Part shown: in pieces, positions 11,900 through 24,419 of the stretch
How the letters are laid out: each line of letters starts with the position of its first letter
How positions within the stretch are numbered: the first letter of the stretch is position 1
From: Cryptomeria japonica
Lineage: Eukaryota > Streptophyta > Pinopsida > Cupressales > Cupressaceae
DNA length: 64,000 bases
Reading direction: 5' to 3'
NCBI RefSeq assembly: GCF_030272615.1
Contig: NC_081409.1
Span: 474,046,573-474,110,572, forward strand
Notes under the pieces: generated by a model
The model's input: only the letters and a program-made list of their open reading frames with translations
Told to the model about the DNA's origin: nothing
Databases searched by the model: none
Program-made: the position numbers and the translations under genes

Positions 11900-13830
11900 A
11901 TAGCACTAGAGTCAATAACTTATACTTTATCCCTCAAGTCCCAACGTTGACAAGTGGAATGGTCAAGCACTTGATGATATGCACATAAAGAAGAAATTGT
12001 TTTAATGTTTTTATGAAATTTCTTACATGTTGAAGGAAGAGTAATCAAGTGGAATTTAAGGAGCCTCAACAAGATTTGTTCTTGCTTAGATAGAGGATGA
12101 GGAACAAGAAGCAATCATTTCCTTGAGGAAGAATAGATATACACAATGGAGGAGGGGTGTAGACAAAGGAGAAAGTTGAAAACCTAAAAGTATGGTATAG
12201 GTTTCATAGGAGCCCTAACTTCTTGTTGCATACATCTTAAATGATTTCCCTTGTATCTATGTATAGGGGGAAAAAAAATTGAATCCAAGCCCATAACATG
12301 TCTCCAACTCAAACGAAGGAGGAAAGGCCACATTACTAACCTTGTCTAAATGAGAAGAATTGTCACATTTTGAAGAAGAAACAATAGCAAAATTGAAATG
12401 AGAAGGAGGATCAATCCTTTTGCAAGAATGCAAATCCTTATTAAGTGTTGGGATGACAAGATGAGGACATATTAGATTTAACAGGTTCATGAGAGGTGAA
12501 ATCTAAAGAGCCTCAACCATCATCAAGACGTGTTAGAAGAAGACACATCATCGTGGGATGATGGTGTTTTTTGAATAGCTGATTTGATTTGTTTAAAGAA
12601 ATACATTGTGCAAATGAAACAGAATCCACCTTCATATTCTTAGATTTTTATTGAGAGAATTTATATTCTTGAATAACTGATTTAATTTGTTAAAAGAAAT
12701 ACATTGTGCAAATGAAACAGAATCCACCTTCATATTCTTAGGTTTTCATTGAGAGAATTTATACTCTGCAATAAAAGAAGGTGCAAAAGTTGGTGAACCC
12801 TAATCATCACCAAAAAAAGCACTCGTTATGCATTATATTGTTATCCATAGCAAGTGGTGGATCCATTTTTGTTGAAGATGGAATCAAAATGCTAAGAGGT
12901 GTGGATATGGGAGGTCGACAAATGCCCTCTGCTTGTAAGTGACTGCTCATATTATTATCAACCTCAAGTATGTAAATTTTGTTGTTATATAGGAACTTTA
13001 TCTTTCGATGAAGACTATATGGGATTCTCCCAATGGCATGAATCCACAACCTACCAAGAAGAAGGTTGTACGAAATAACATTGAGCATGACATGAAAGAG
13101 CATAGGTAGAGTCATCGATCGTACCTTAACTAGTATGTGTGATTGTACCTAACGACTATCTACCCACATTATCAAAGCCACAAATAGAAAAAGATTCAGG
13201 TTTAATGAGGGACATATCTATCTCAATTTTATTAGTAGGTCTATACTAGAAACATTAAGGCCTCGTCCATTATCTATTAGAGTATGCTTTAACCCATTTC
13301 AATCAATGATAACCATAATCATAAGAGGAACATATTGTTCTTGAATTTTTTGGAAAGGTTACTCACATTGTGGGAATATAATGTCCAAAGTTGGCACATA
13401 GATACAATATAAGAAAGCCACTAAATCATTCGATTTAGCAAGAGGTGAGACAGCTATTTTTTGCAAGGCCTCCTAGACCATTTTTTGGTATGTAAGCGAA
13501 GTTTGTCTCAAGTTCCAAAGTAAGATCTTGGGCAGATTAGTAGAAAGTTTCTTAATAAGATCATACACTTTACCAACATGTTCAGAAAGATGGAAGGAAA
13601 AGGTTGAGGGGGGAAAACAATTTGTGTCATTTATTTCGCTTCTTGTTACAACTGTTATATGTTGTAGCAATCGCATGATAATGAGATGGTTGAGACACAT
13701 TTGAATTAATATTATTATTTTTAGTAAGTTGTTTTGCAAAGTTTAGAATGTAGTCATAAGATTGAGGTGGGTTTTAAATACCTCGAACAATAATTTTTGT
13801 TGATTATTTTTTATAAGGATATGTTTCATG
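11900..13830 (-). pseudogene. Ty3/gypsy polyprotein relic with retropepsin region
   Basis: On the minus strand, from high to low coordinates: YDYILNFAKQLTKNN (about 13780), then FSFHLSEHVGKVYDLIKKL and LPKILLWNLRQTS..YQ (13600-13490), the capsid-to-protease linker typical of one plant gypsy lineage. The protease is readable at 13320-12830: LKHTLIDNGRGLNV (the D-T/S-G site changed to DNG), then the strong block NLLLGRLWIHAIGRIPYSLHRKIKF. Trailing text ends in CYGLGFNFFSP near 12270, the linker before reverse transcriptase. Reverse transcriptase itself is absent; the relic stops near the satellite array. Stops and frameshifts throughout. Together with 17660-19968 it probably formed one element. 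Confidence 0.75.
12571..12768. repeat. 98-bp tandem duplication
   Basis: TTGAATAGCTGATTTGATTT...at 12571 is repeated at 12669 as TTGAATAACTGATTTAATTT, and both copies contain ACATTGTGCAAATGAAACAG and CCACCTTCATATTCTTAG. About 95 percent identical, so younger than the gypsy relic in which it lies. Confidence 0.9.
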
Positions 13831-15592
13831 AGTTATAGAGGATGATTATATTGAGATGAAGTCATCAAGGGCATCATCTAACATAAAAATAATCATCGCT
13901 ACTAGACGGCTCATCAAATGCATCAAATTTTTACAGAAAGAGAACCAACATGTAAGAATAATCTTTCTTTCTCCAAAATTGTGCAGATAGAGTAGAAGTT
14001 TTGTTCATAGTTTGGTTTTAGTTATTATTTTCCGATCTAAAAAGAAAAAGCTTAAATGCTTTTACTTTCTAAACTAAAATATAACATAACCCACATATGC
14101 AATAGAAATGTTAATCAAAGCAATTTTCTAATCAATTTGTCAACAAATCAAATATATACAATTAAATTTGAATGCAATGAGATGTGCAAATTAATCAAAA
14201 TAATTGCATGTGTAAGATGTGTCAAGTTCACCAAAATGTTGTGTGAGAAAAGTGATCCTTGTCAATCCTTCTCCCATACAACATTAGAGAGGAACGAATA
14301 GGCTTGGCTATTGTCCTCAAGGAAGATCCAAGCTACCTAGATTCACGCTCTTTGTTTCGTTGTTGTGGTTGAAGATTGTGTTGAGTATGTGCAATGAAGT
14401 AGGCCAAAAAAGGCTACATTGAACAAGTTTAACAGAATGTAGAAGATACAAAACAAAAACACATAGACAAAAGGTAGACCAAGAAATGATATACATAGAG
14501 GAACCTAATGGTGATATTTGAAGCTAACTGGGCAAGACTAAAGTGTTAAACACTTGTGTCCAAGTGTTGTTCTAATGGGAGCCATGAGTGGAAGCGAGAT
14601 CAACAAGAGTCTAGGCCCCTGTCTAACTAGGGTAGAATGGGTAGTATGTTAGTGTGTAGCTCTAGTGTACTAGGGTTTTTCATTATCCAAAGTGTGAGAA
14701 TATCTAACAATATCTACTATATGTATTTGTGTCACTATTACAGTCGAAGTTTTTTGGATCTGCACCTATACACATGAAGAGGAGAAACCGGTGTGCTATT
14801 TAAAGGCTTGCCTTAGTTAAACCTCGTTTTGGTGTTCCCACCTCCACAATAGCAATGATGATGATGATAGAAATCCTACAATCTTAGGGGAGCAAAGGCT
14901 AAAAAAATTACAAGTGTGCTAAAATGATGATGATACCCTAGAAGTGAAGCCTTGCTTGGATCCACAAATTTTGTAAGGATTAGTACATAACATGATAATA
15001 ACAATGAATAAGAAGCACTAGCTTAGTTGAAATGAGATTGTAGGTCACAAAAGGCTTGATAATGGCTCTCTAGATAGCTTGATAGAATAAATCATGATAA
15101 TGTTCTTTTAGTTAGCTTTGTAATGGAGAAAGGGGTTACATTTATATGCAGCTAAAATCTTTTCACAATAACCTTATAAGTTTAGGCGGACAACAAGATC
15201 ATAATCATCAGAGCCCAATGTCGACAATTGAACTTTTAAATTTAGACACAAATTGGCACGCAACGCTGGCGTTGAGTGCTAGTCCTACCATTTTTGCTTG
15301 TTAAAAGGGCCAAGCACTGGAAGATGTGACCAAGGGATAGGGCCATTTTGTTATGACCAGTCACATGCAAAAATGGTTACTAAAAATTATAGGAAATTAT
15401 GAGTGGCAACAATTTACGATGTTATAAATCATTTCAATAAAAGCTTGAGCTAGACAAAACATCACGGTAACTCAACAATCATAGGATTGCATACCCTATC
15501 TTGGAGTCTCCCTATGTATTGTTACACTATGCAACAATATCAAGGCTCCCTAAACATATGCATGTCATCTTGAAATAACATATATTGTTGCA
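13831..15592. other. Unassigned segment, probably gypsy interior or other repeat
   Basis: I recognise only weak text: AFDEPSSSDDYFYV on the minus strand near 13920-13880, plausibly the start of the gypsy linker, and a small GAT run near 14855. A TATA-like CTATTTAAAGG lies at about 14800. From 14060 to 15576 I cannot name anything. Bases 15577-15592 are the left copy of the LINE target-site duplication. Confidence 0.4.
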
Positions 15593-17607
15593 AGAGATAA
15601 ATTTAACTTTAAGATTAAATTATGGAGACGTGTGCGAGAACTAGGGCAAAGGTGGTAGAGATGACAACCCTAATCACCAGCAATGGAGGTGGGCTTTTTG
15701 GTCATCGAGGCTATGATGGGAGCTCGTAGGATGGGGAAGATGATGGTGGGCTTTCTTAAGACAATGAGGACGAGCTACTTAATCTTTTGGTGGGTGCTCA
15801 TGTGGCTTCTTGCTAGGAGGCAGAGTATCTTTCCTTTGACATTGGGCTTCACTGTGATGAGGAGGATATGTCCAATGATGCAAATGAAGTTGAGCCTCTT
15901 CCTCAAATGATGTTGTTAGCTTTTGTTGCCATATCTCCTTTTATCACCGATTTGCAGAGGGATTCACTCCATTTCTATTTTGGAGGGTTGAGGTGCTAGT
16001 TTCTCCCCTTCGAAGGACAGCACAAAGGTTTATGCTTGCTTCATGGCCCCCTATTTCTACATTGGTCATTGGTGGTGTTGAGATAGGCAAACTGCGCTGA
16101 GGCAAGATCCTTTGTCGCCCACAGTGGAGGTGGTACTAGCAGCTCCAACTCTAGCATTGTGGTTGTTTTTGTTGCACATTGATGTGGATGATGGCTCCTT
16201 TGAAGACTATGTTGATTGAGGGATCTTGTCTGCCTCGTCTCCTATTGTTCTCATCTTAGCTCCTCTTTTTGCCTTGGCTATGGCTGAAACGGAGTGTGTT
16301 GGGTTGGAAAGTTTGGTGAATCCCCTATCTCCCTTGTAGCGAGTGTTTCTCAGACAATGGTTTTTGCCTCTTCTAAGGTAACTCTGGTTGGTAATTGTGG
16401 GGATGTCATGGATTCTAAGGCTGAAAGTCAGCATGGTGTTGTTCAGTTGATGAGCTTTGATTCTTCCAAAGCTTCTACTCTAAAATTGTCTTAGCCCCTT
16501 CCTTCTCCTAAAGATTGCTCTCTCTCCAAGAAGGTGCCTGAAGTGGATATTCTTGATTCGTTGCTTGTTGAAACTTTAGATTGGCTGAGTTGCTCGAGGT
16601 TTTGTGTTGATATTCCTCAAATCACTACCAAAAGATGGGTAACTCTTTGGAAACTAAGAGGACACGTTAAGGTAACCCCTATGTTGGATCCATGATTTCT
16701 CTTTTCTTAAATGGTTTGTATGAGGATTCTTAGTGTTGGACCTTGTTTTCTAGGCCTAAATGGCCTTTGCTTGTCTAAGTGGTCCCCTGGTTTCAACCCT
16801 GAGACCGACTTCATGTTCCTTGTGTGGGTCAGGTTATCGAGTTCGCCTCTAAAAATTTTGGAGTGAACAAATCATCATGCCCATCACCAACTCCATTGGG
16901 CAAGTTTATGTTATTCACCATGTCACTAAGTTTGTGAAACAAATATTGCATGTGAGAATTTGTGTGCTTGTAGCAAAGAACAAGGTACTTCCTTTTCATC
17001 TTACCCTTTCATCTAATTTGGGTAAATGGGTTCAAGAAATTGAATTTGAAAGTTCCTCAATTGTTTGTCATCTTTGTAGTCAAGTGGGACATACGCATAT
17101 GGCTTGGAAGGCAAATAAGACTACCCAATTTATTTGGAGCAAAAAGGAACAAGTGCAGCCTTCTATACAATTCCCTTCTCTAGAAAAATTGATCAAATGG
17201 TGGATAGTAGGGGGAGGACTCACTCTCCACCTAAAGTTGGGAAGATGCAGAAGGATTGTTACAAGAAAATATGTTTGGGGGATTGGGACTAGCAAAACAA
17301 GGTTAACAAGAAACTAGTCGCAAGAAAAGGAGATTGGGGGACAAAGACCCTAGTACTACTATTAACCAAAAATCCATGAATCACTTCTTTAAACCTCTTT
17401 AATTTTGATTGAGTTTCTCTCGCGGGATAGGTTTCTCGTTGTTGTTTTTGTTGGTTGCTTTAGTTAGTTGCATGTGTTGTTGTTTCATATTGTTTTTTTC
17501 GTTGTTGTTTTTTGGGCTATCCCTAATTTGTCATGTTGTGCTTAATGTTGCTCTTTTCTTATTGTAAAGGATTTAAGGCCTTTCAAAATACTACTTAACT
17601 TATCAAA
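15593..17607 (+). mobile_element. Short L1-type LINE with ORF1 but no ORF2
   Basis: The insertion is bounded by a perfect 16-bp direct repeat, AACATATATTGTTGCA, at 15577-15592 and 17608-17623. It opens in a GC-richer 5' part with an ATG at 15623 and carries ORF1-like sequence. It ends in an L1-style 3' tail, TTGTAAAGGATTTAAGGCC..., finishing in CTTATCAAAA. There is no endonuclease or reverse transcriptase, although both the ORF1 part and the 3' end are kept, so this is not a simple 5' truncation. It lies in the opposite orientation to the gypsy relic on both sides. Confidence 0.8.
16560..17370 (+). pseudogene. LINE ORF1 relic (DUF4283-like domain, zinc knuckle)
   Basis: Frames joined by shifts read LNGLCLSKWSPGFNPETDF and FLVWVRLSSSPLKILE (about 16755-16870). 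They continue as ITNSIGQVYVIHHVTKFV, VRICVLVAKNKVLPFHLTL and GKWVQEIEFE, then CHLCSQVGHTHMAW (16877-17110). This order is the nucleic-acid-binding ORF1 protein of plant L1 elements: a DUF4283 fold followed by a CCHC knuckle. The last knuckle Cys is replaced by Trp. ORF1 protein coats the LINE RNA. At least three frame breaks are present, so no product is expected. Confidence 0.75.
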
Positions 17608-17659
17608 AACATATATTGTTGCATAGGGTTAAATGTATTTTGTGTGGTTTTCAACCAAT

Positions 17660-18345
17660 GTCACCTTTTTTTCTTATTATTCATGCATACCCTAAGGTCA
17701 ATCCAACTTGGTAAGCAACCTCAAACCATGTAACACTCTAGATGAGGACCTATACTAGTGTACTTGTTGACAAATCTTACATCATCATACTTTATCCACA
17801 CCAAATCATATGCATTGCCTTCTTTAGTGACTCGCATTAGTAAAACAAGGTGGGGCAATCCTCTACTATGTTGGCATCATCCCAAAATCTACAATTAGTT
17901 AGTTTGAACACATGTGCAATGTGACTATGTTCACCACAATCATAACAATATATTCTTCCTTAGCTCTAACCACATTCATATTCTTGTCATCTTTAGCCTC
18001 ATCCTTACTATCATATGTGCCTTGCCACAATGATGACTAGTGTTGCATCATTATGTTACCTATTTACTCTTTTATTAACAAAAGAGTATGTTCAACCTTT
18101 CAAATAGCAATCTAGTGTGGCGCTACTATAGCCTCACCGATAAATAGCACTTACTCCTTTCAATTTTTCAAGTAACGAACAAGTTGTCACTTCATGGCAC
18201 TCGTGAAAAATTGCATAATGATGGGTCACAGTACCTAGTTATGATCACCACTAGAAAGTCAATTGTTGTATGCCCATCACTATTGCAATTTGTGCACCAC
18301 AACCCACTCTTTGAATTTCTAGCTCTCATAAGCTACTTGGTTTGC
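17660..18345 (-). pseudogene. Gypsy gag relic with zinc-knuckle remnants
   Basis: Minus-strand text includes LWCTNCNSDGHTTIDF (about 18310-18260), YCYDCGEHSHIAHV (about 17960-17920) and CRFWDDANIVEDCPTL (about 17910-17860). These match the run of CCHC knuckles at the end of gag in one plant Ty3/gypsy lineage (CTxCxxxGHxxxxC, CYxCGExGHxxxxC, CRxCxxxDHxxEDCP). Several metal-binding Cys are lost. The strand and position fit the gypsy relic at 11900-13830, with the LINE inserted between the two parts. Confidence 0.5.
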
Positions 18346-19730
18346 AATGATATCTAGCTCAATTTCTCCTCTAAATGTGAGTTTGATCCAAAAGATGAAT
18401 ATTCTCCCAAGCACTCCAAACACACATTCAATTGCATTTTTATAGTTAACTGCAATGCACACATGTCATGTAAGCCTACCAATATGCCACTCCTTTTGTA
18501 TCATTAGATTGATATCTTGGGTGACTTGATATAGCTACATTAGTCATACTTACACACTATCTTCCCCAACAATTACTTGATTTCCTTAATGCCTCAATGT
18601 TCTTGTTTGCCAACTCGAGATTTTCAAACTTTGCAAGGAACTTACTCTTGGCATTAAATAATGTGTCTCAATACATGTGTGATCATATCAAGAATACTAG
18701 TCTTGTGTGCAACAATTGAGCGTAGTTGCCAAAAACTTAATCTTATCATCATCCACTACATTCTTCACCCTTCAAGCAATTTCATGTGTTCCAATTATGT
18801 GCGGTGTCTTCATCTCCAATGAAACATTTCAATGCAATTAAGGTAGGCTAATAGTTCCCCACAATGTTCTACATGATTACAATCTTGTCTACTTCCTTCT
18901 ACACAACTCAAGTTTTCTCCACCTCTCATGCTAGTTGCACAATGTATTCCAATGTGCAATAATTAAATTAGCAAAATCTCTAAACTACAATAACATCATG
19001 TTACTAATTAATCTACTTAAATCATATTCCATTTGGATAAACTATCCAAACTTCCTCATAGTGGTTTGTTACACCTCTTCATAGTCGTTAAACACGTCCC
19101 TCCAATCCCAATGAACCATGTGGGGGCATGATTGTGTACTGAATTGTGGTCTATCGTCGTCACTACACTAATATTCCACCTCAACGACTAATACCACCTC
19201 TAGTTCACATGTGTTCCATCTCAAAAATTATCGATTTGAAAGCATGTATGAACAACCCATCCCTCATAAAACTCTCATGTGATCTATATAATTTTTTCCT
19301 CCCTTCCATTGCTTCTTTAGCACACAATATACCTTCATAGATTAATCCACTTGAGATTCAACAATTCTAGTTTCAAATTTCATTGTACCTCAACCTCTAT
19401 TTCTTCCTATAACTACTAGTATCAATGCATGCACTTCACAAATCCTTTGTTGATGAATTGGTCACCTCATCAACCATGTACTCTATTGTGTAAGTACACC
19501 ATTCCAAAGTGATAGTTACTTCAAAAGCATGCATTGAACACGGATTTAAAAATGAATGCAATTATGTCAACAATAAATTATAGAATGTAACTATTAATAG
19601 CATTTTCTCATTGTGACCAACCAATTTAGTTGCACTACGTTGTTTGGTGTAGACCCAACATCCCTTTAGTAATCCTACCCAAAATTATTCCTACAATGGA
19701 TCAAACAATTTGACTACACCACAACCTCGT
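18346..19730. other. Probable gypsy gag/leader remains, not readable
   Basis: The segment lies between gag knuckles and a putative primer-binding site and should be gag, but no frame gives recognisable capsid text. No other repeats or termini were seen. Confidence 0.35.
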
Positions 19731-19944
19731 GCGCATACCTATTGGTACCTCCACCCAAATAAATTCATCTACTTTTGTAGTGATACATTGTGAACATCAA
19801 TTCATGTGACCAACAATGCACATCACAAGTTTGAAATACGCATGCCTATTGGTACCTCCACCCTAATAAATTCATCTACTTTTGTAGCGATGCATTTGTG
19901 AACATCAATGTGTGTGACCAACAATGCACCTCACAAGTTTGAAA
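19731..19944. repeat. 107-bp tandem duplication
   Basis: GCGCATACCTATTGGTACCTCCACCC at 19731 repeats at 19838 as ACGCATGCCTATTGGTACC. Both units contain AATTCATCTACTTTTGTAG, GTGACCAACAATGCAC and TCACAAGTTTGAAA. The identity is about 93 percent. It sits just inside the putative LTR. Confidence 0.9.
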
Positions 19945-19947
19945 AGG

Positions 19948-21376
19948 GTCACACCGACGGAACCAAAATGTTAACCATTTATACCACCATGCATGCAGCA
20001 ATCTATTGGTAAACACTTATATAAACCCTTGTTTACTAGCTTTCAAATATACAGTCTCAACCAAAGCACACTAGAAGCTTTCACTATCTAATTATCATGT
20101 GTTATACACTAACACGCAAGTAATTTGCCCGAATTCAATTAGCACAACTAAATTGGCAAAACATTCTGGCAACGAATATTAAATGCTTGTGCACTTCCAA
20201 GATATAAATTTCTTTATGCACACCATTATAATGATATGGTGTCGAACAGTAAATACCTCTTGCATGCTCTTACATTTCATAGAGCATCATATAATATCAT
20301 AGACTCTTTACACATCTTACATGACGAATGCTTTTAAACGTGTCATAATACAAATGACAAGTGATGTAGCATGTCTTCCCAAGGATTCCAAGTGGATCAC
20401 TATTTTCCATGCTTGGCCATTTTTACAACACATCAAATATATTAAATATTTTTTTCACCTGGATTTGTACTAATCATAACAAAAAATGTCTTGCAACAAA
20501 AAGACTTTATTTACACACTAAAAGTCAAATTTAAATCATTAAAGAATGAGATAGACTACGGCAATTTTTTACTTTGCTTACTTGATGCTATGGCTTGCCC
20601 AACTATACATCGCTTTTTCTGAAAAAACCACTAGTAATTATATGGAGAATGTAGCAATTTCCTTTATACTCTCCCCACAATGAATGAAGATAGGTGTAGA
20701 ATAACAATTCTAAGCAAAAAAAAATTTAAAGCACTAAAGATGCATCTTAGCGTAGATTATCACAATCACAAAATGTTTGTTACAGAAAATTCAATCCCTC
20801 TTTAAAAGCAGAACAAAAATGCATTACTCTTTCCAAAGTCGATGATACAAAGAAATTCCTATTAAATATAAATTGAATTTCTAGGATAGTCAAAATCGAA
20901 TTGCATGTATAATATATCTCAAACAAAAAAATTAGAATTTCTCATATTCAATAAAAATAGGTTACTAAAACATTAAGTATAAATTGCCTTTACATAGGTG
21001 GCTTGCTCGAACCAAGAAGTTGCCCAATAATAGCAGTAACCTACAATCCAATTGAAGTGATCAAATGCAAATTATGAGGACAAAAAATCTGCTAATGTAG
21101 CCAAAATATGGTGGGTAAAATTAGTGCTAGTTAAACTTCAATATTTACTATTGATTACAACTTTAATATTTACCATTGAATAGATGGAAAACATAAATCC
21201 CTTTTGTATTTTACTACATCAAAGCACATCAAAAAATATATTTCCATTGAAGACGAGAACATTGCTCTAGTAAATGAACTAACTTCGTAATATACCACAA
21301 ACCTACAAAGGATAACGAAGCACTTTTCTGAACTAACCACAATACCGAAAAAGGAAATAAAACAAATATTGACTAA
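19948..21376 (-). mobile_element. Putative gypsy primer-binding site and 5' LTR start
   Basis: On the minus strand GGTTAACA, a candidate LTR 3' end, is followed after two bases by TTGGTTCCGTCGGTGTGACC (about 19966-19948). This resembles the TGGCGCCGT-type primer-binding site of some plant gypsy groups, with substitutions. The LTR would then start at 19969 and run to higher coordinates, consistent with gag and protease lying at lower ones. I could not find the other LTR edge, and 20000-21376 otherwise holds nothing I recognise. Confidence 0.35.
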
Positions 21377-21384
21377 CTTCTAAG

Positions 21385-22218
21385 TAAGGTTGCAGCAAGA
21401 CGGGGGTACTTGGAGACTCCCGATTTTTCAATATAGGAAGATGTAATTGAAGATGCCAATTTTTTAATATAGTTTAATAATTTATATAAAATCTGAAAAT
21501 AGGTGTATATTTGTAAAACTAAATATGAAATATAGACAGTTTATAAGGAAATTGAAGGCAACAACCCAAACCAACAAGTTGAATCTTTCAACATTGCAAA
21601 TTCTTTTGCTATTCTATGCAATTATATATATGACAATGTGAATATAGATTATATATATATATGAGAATGTGAATATTGATTATATATATGAGAATGTGAA
21701 TATTGACATACTCACAAGAACGAAGAAAAAAATGTATATCATAGGAAAATCCCTGACTCTCAAGGATCTAATAGAATTCACCCCCATTGTGTATACCACA
21801 AAGTCTACATAAAGGAATTAAAAGAACAAGAAGAAGAATATAGAAAATATGAATATCTTTTGAGTTTTGCATCGAAGTGAAAATAGCCAAATGGCAAATA
21901 CTTGTAGTCTTATTAGCTTGCATTGACTTCTGCCTTGCGTTGGCTCATGTTTTCCCGGTACATTTAACTTTTGTAATGCATTGGTGTGTTTATTTTCAAG
22001 CTTCCCGGTACATTTAACTTTTTTCCTTTTAGGGAATTTTGTTTTTTGTGTGGGAGCCAGTGCCTTTTGTGTGGGAGATAGCAGGAGTCTTCGGGAGACC
22101 ACAGTTGAAAGTCTCTTGCAATTGGAGACGTCTCAGGCAAGGTCTCCAGTACTGGAGACATGTCTTGGTCTCTGAGACACATCCCAGGATGTCAGAGACG
22201 CGTCTCCATGCAACTATA
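21385..22218. mobile_element. Non-autonomous hAT-like element, GAGAC/GTCTC type
   Basis: An 8-bp TSD, CTTCTAAG, is perfect at 21377-21384 and 22219-22226. The left end TAAGGTTGCAGCAAGACG and the inverse of the right end, TATAGTTGCATGGAGACG, form an imperfect TIR; the left end fits the hAT YARNG rule. The terminal 100-200 bp at the right are packed with GGAGAC, GTCTC, GAGACGCGTCTC and CCAGTACTGG words. The interior contains three copies of TATATATGAGAATGTGAATATTGA (about 21630-21712). No transposase is present. Confidence 0.75.
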
Positions 22219-22226
22219 CTTCTAAG

Positions 22227-24060
22227 AAATGAAGAGACTAGTCTTTATCCTTTCAGGTGGCCTCTTCGTATGAAAAAATATACCATCAACCTTAGAAGCC
22301 AATTTCTACTTTTCAAGACTTAAATGTACAGTTATCTAATTCATTGATTTAATTTGACAATCACCCATTAGTCATAATGCCATAACAAAAATCGAAGTGA
22401 CTTAAAATGTCGAGGGTTCATCTACTACTAATATTAAATGACATCTTAATTACAAATTTTGCCATAAATTCATCATCTAGTTCGGAAACCCTTCAGGACA
22501 AATATAATTTAATCAGCAAGTCCAAAAACTCCTCTAGTTTAGAACATCTTCTAGACAATTTGCCTTGAACAGCAAGTTCCCCTTTAATGATGTGTGACTT
22601 TAGGTGCAACAATCCCTAATCAACAAAAAAGAAATATCCACAAACGTGCAAGAGAATATTCAGAAAACAAAAAGATAGTGAGCTATGTACTCAATAAAAG
22701 AACAATCAATGTTACAATTGTTCTTTTGTAGGTGGGCAAATGTAACTTTTTTAAAAACGAAGGGAGAGTTGGCCACTCATGCCTATGAGCTGACATAAAT
22801 CCTAACCTATTCCATAAATGTAAAAGAAAAAGGCAGGGCTGATAAGAGAGATTTACATCTGTTCTTGACATTCCCCAAATATCACTACTTAGGTGGCCTA
22901 AAGGAAAGACGAACTTACAGAACACTTCCCCAAGTAAGTCCCTCAGCTAAATAATTTTTGCTCGATGAAGATGTCCACAATATAGTCATCCCTCACAAAT
23001 TGTAAATCTATCAATCCAACATAAATATAAAGTCAAATGAAGTAAATGCAGACCTAATTATGCTCTTGTCTGTGGCCTCTCAACCAGATTATAAGCAACT
23101 GTAATAGCCCATTGTGCAAATACATAATGCCAAGCAAATCCTTTGCAAGATGCAACTCCATCACAAATTCACTCACATGAGGATGTTCAAGTTGTAGAAT
23201 TAACTCCATGACACACACTTTTAGATGCAAGTAATCTCATGTATTCCATTAGATGCTCCTCTAAATTCAGCTCTTGTAGTCGATATAGCAATAACTTTCT
23301 ACATTTTGCTCACCCTAATTACAGGACAAAGCCCAAACGGAACATATGAAGTAGACCATCTATATTCAACATCCCAATCTAATCCAAGTGAGTATATCTA
23401 ACAACAAACCTTTTACCTCCACACAAGTACGCGGTACTCAATTGAGTAGTTTCATGAATGTACAACCATACCCTCTTGGCTATATATACACCATTGGCTT
23501 TCCTTAGGTTCCTATATGAACCTGCAAACCATGTCAACTGGAATGGAAAGGTTTAGACTTAGATGAATCAAGTACAGAGAATTCCTAACCAGTTGCTCTA
23601 CAATATGGACACAAATGAATTCTCTTGCACATCTTTGTCTTCGTCCACTTCTTTGTCCATTGTTTGGGAATGATCAGATGAAGCCATTTGAATGGGTATA
23701 AGCTTTGAACAATAGCGTAGTTTGATGAACCTGATAATCATTCACATTGCTCTGATGTAGATGATCAAGGATATTAGATAGATTTACATATGGCCTCCGG
23801 ATAACCATCTTCATCATGGGAAGATATTTTTGCAACTGATATACAATTGTCATATTCTGTTGAAACAAATTGTGTACAAAATTAGTTTCTAAGATGAAAA
23901 GCAAAGCAAGAGCATCCTAGAGGTAGTGTAATGCAACACCAAGTAAAACAAAACAGAACGTTTCACAAATTCAAGTATGATAAGGGTCCTCTTTGATAAC
24001 AGATCATGTCTAGCACTAATGACAGTTTCTGAGGGTGGCAAAGCTGGCCTGTGTGAAAGA
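22227..24060. other. No recognised feature
   Basis: Moderately AT-rich sequence with short open frames on both strands, the longest about 80 codons on the minus strand at 22683-22925. None shows familiar motifs or codon structure. A host intron or old repeat is possible. Confidence 0.45.
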
Positions 24061-24061
24061 C

Positions 24062-24145
24062 AATTGTATTGTGGCAATGATTACTAGCTAAGTAATTGTA
24101 TTGTGGCAATGATTACAAGCTAAGTCACAAGGTTCAAATCCGAGT
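24062..24145. repeat. 32-bp duplication next to a pol III B-box-like motif
   Basis: AATTGTATTGTGGCAATGATTAC at 24062 repeats at 24094. The second copy is followed by AAGCTAAGTCACAAGGTTCAAATCC; GGTTCAAATCC (24131-24141) fits the tRNA B-box consensus GGTTCGAATCC with one change. This could be the head of a tRNA-derived SINE, but no body, poly-A tail or flanking duplication could be defined. Confidence 0.35.
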
Positions 24146-24419
24146 TCAAGTTTGGTAACAATAAAAAACTACCACATCTACCCATCTACCATATTAAAAT
24201 CACTGCTATCAGAATCAGAAAACCACTCTTGCAGGATCCATCTCTAACCTAGATCAAATACAGTCTTACTAATACCATATAGGCATTACAGTTTTCCTAT
24301 GAAATTAAAAATATAGACTTCAAAACCTAATCAACTAGGCATTAATCCTTATCTGACTGCAATACCCAGTAATCCTCCTGTAAAAACTTAATCTTCTTGC
24401 ACTTTGGTTTTGGGTCACC

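Noticed and set aside
22683-22925. 80-codon minus-strand frame as a possible host exon
   Set aside because: No recognised motif, no clear splice sites and no neighbouring exons.
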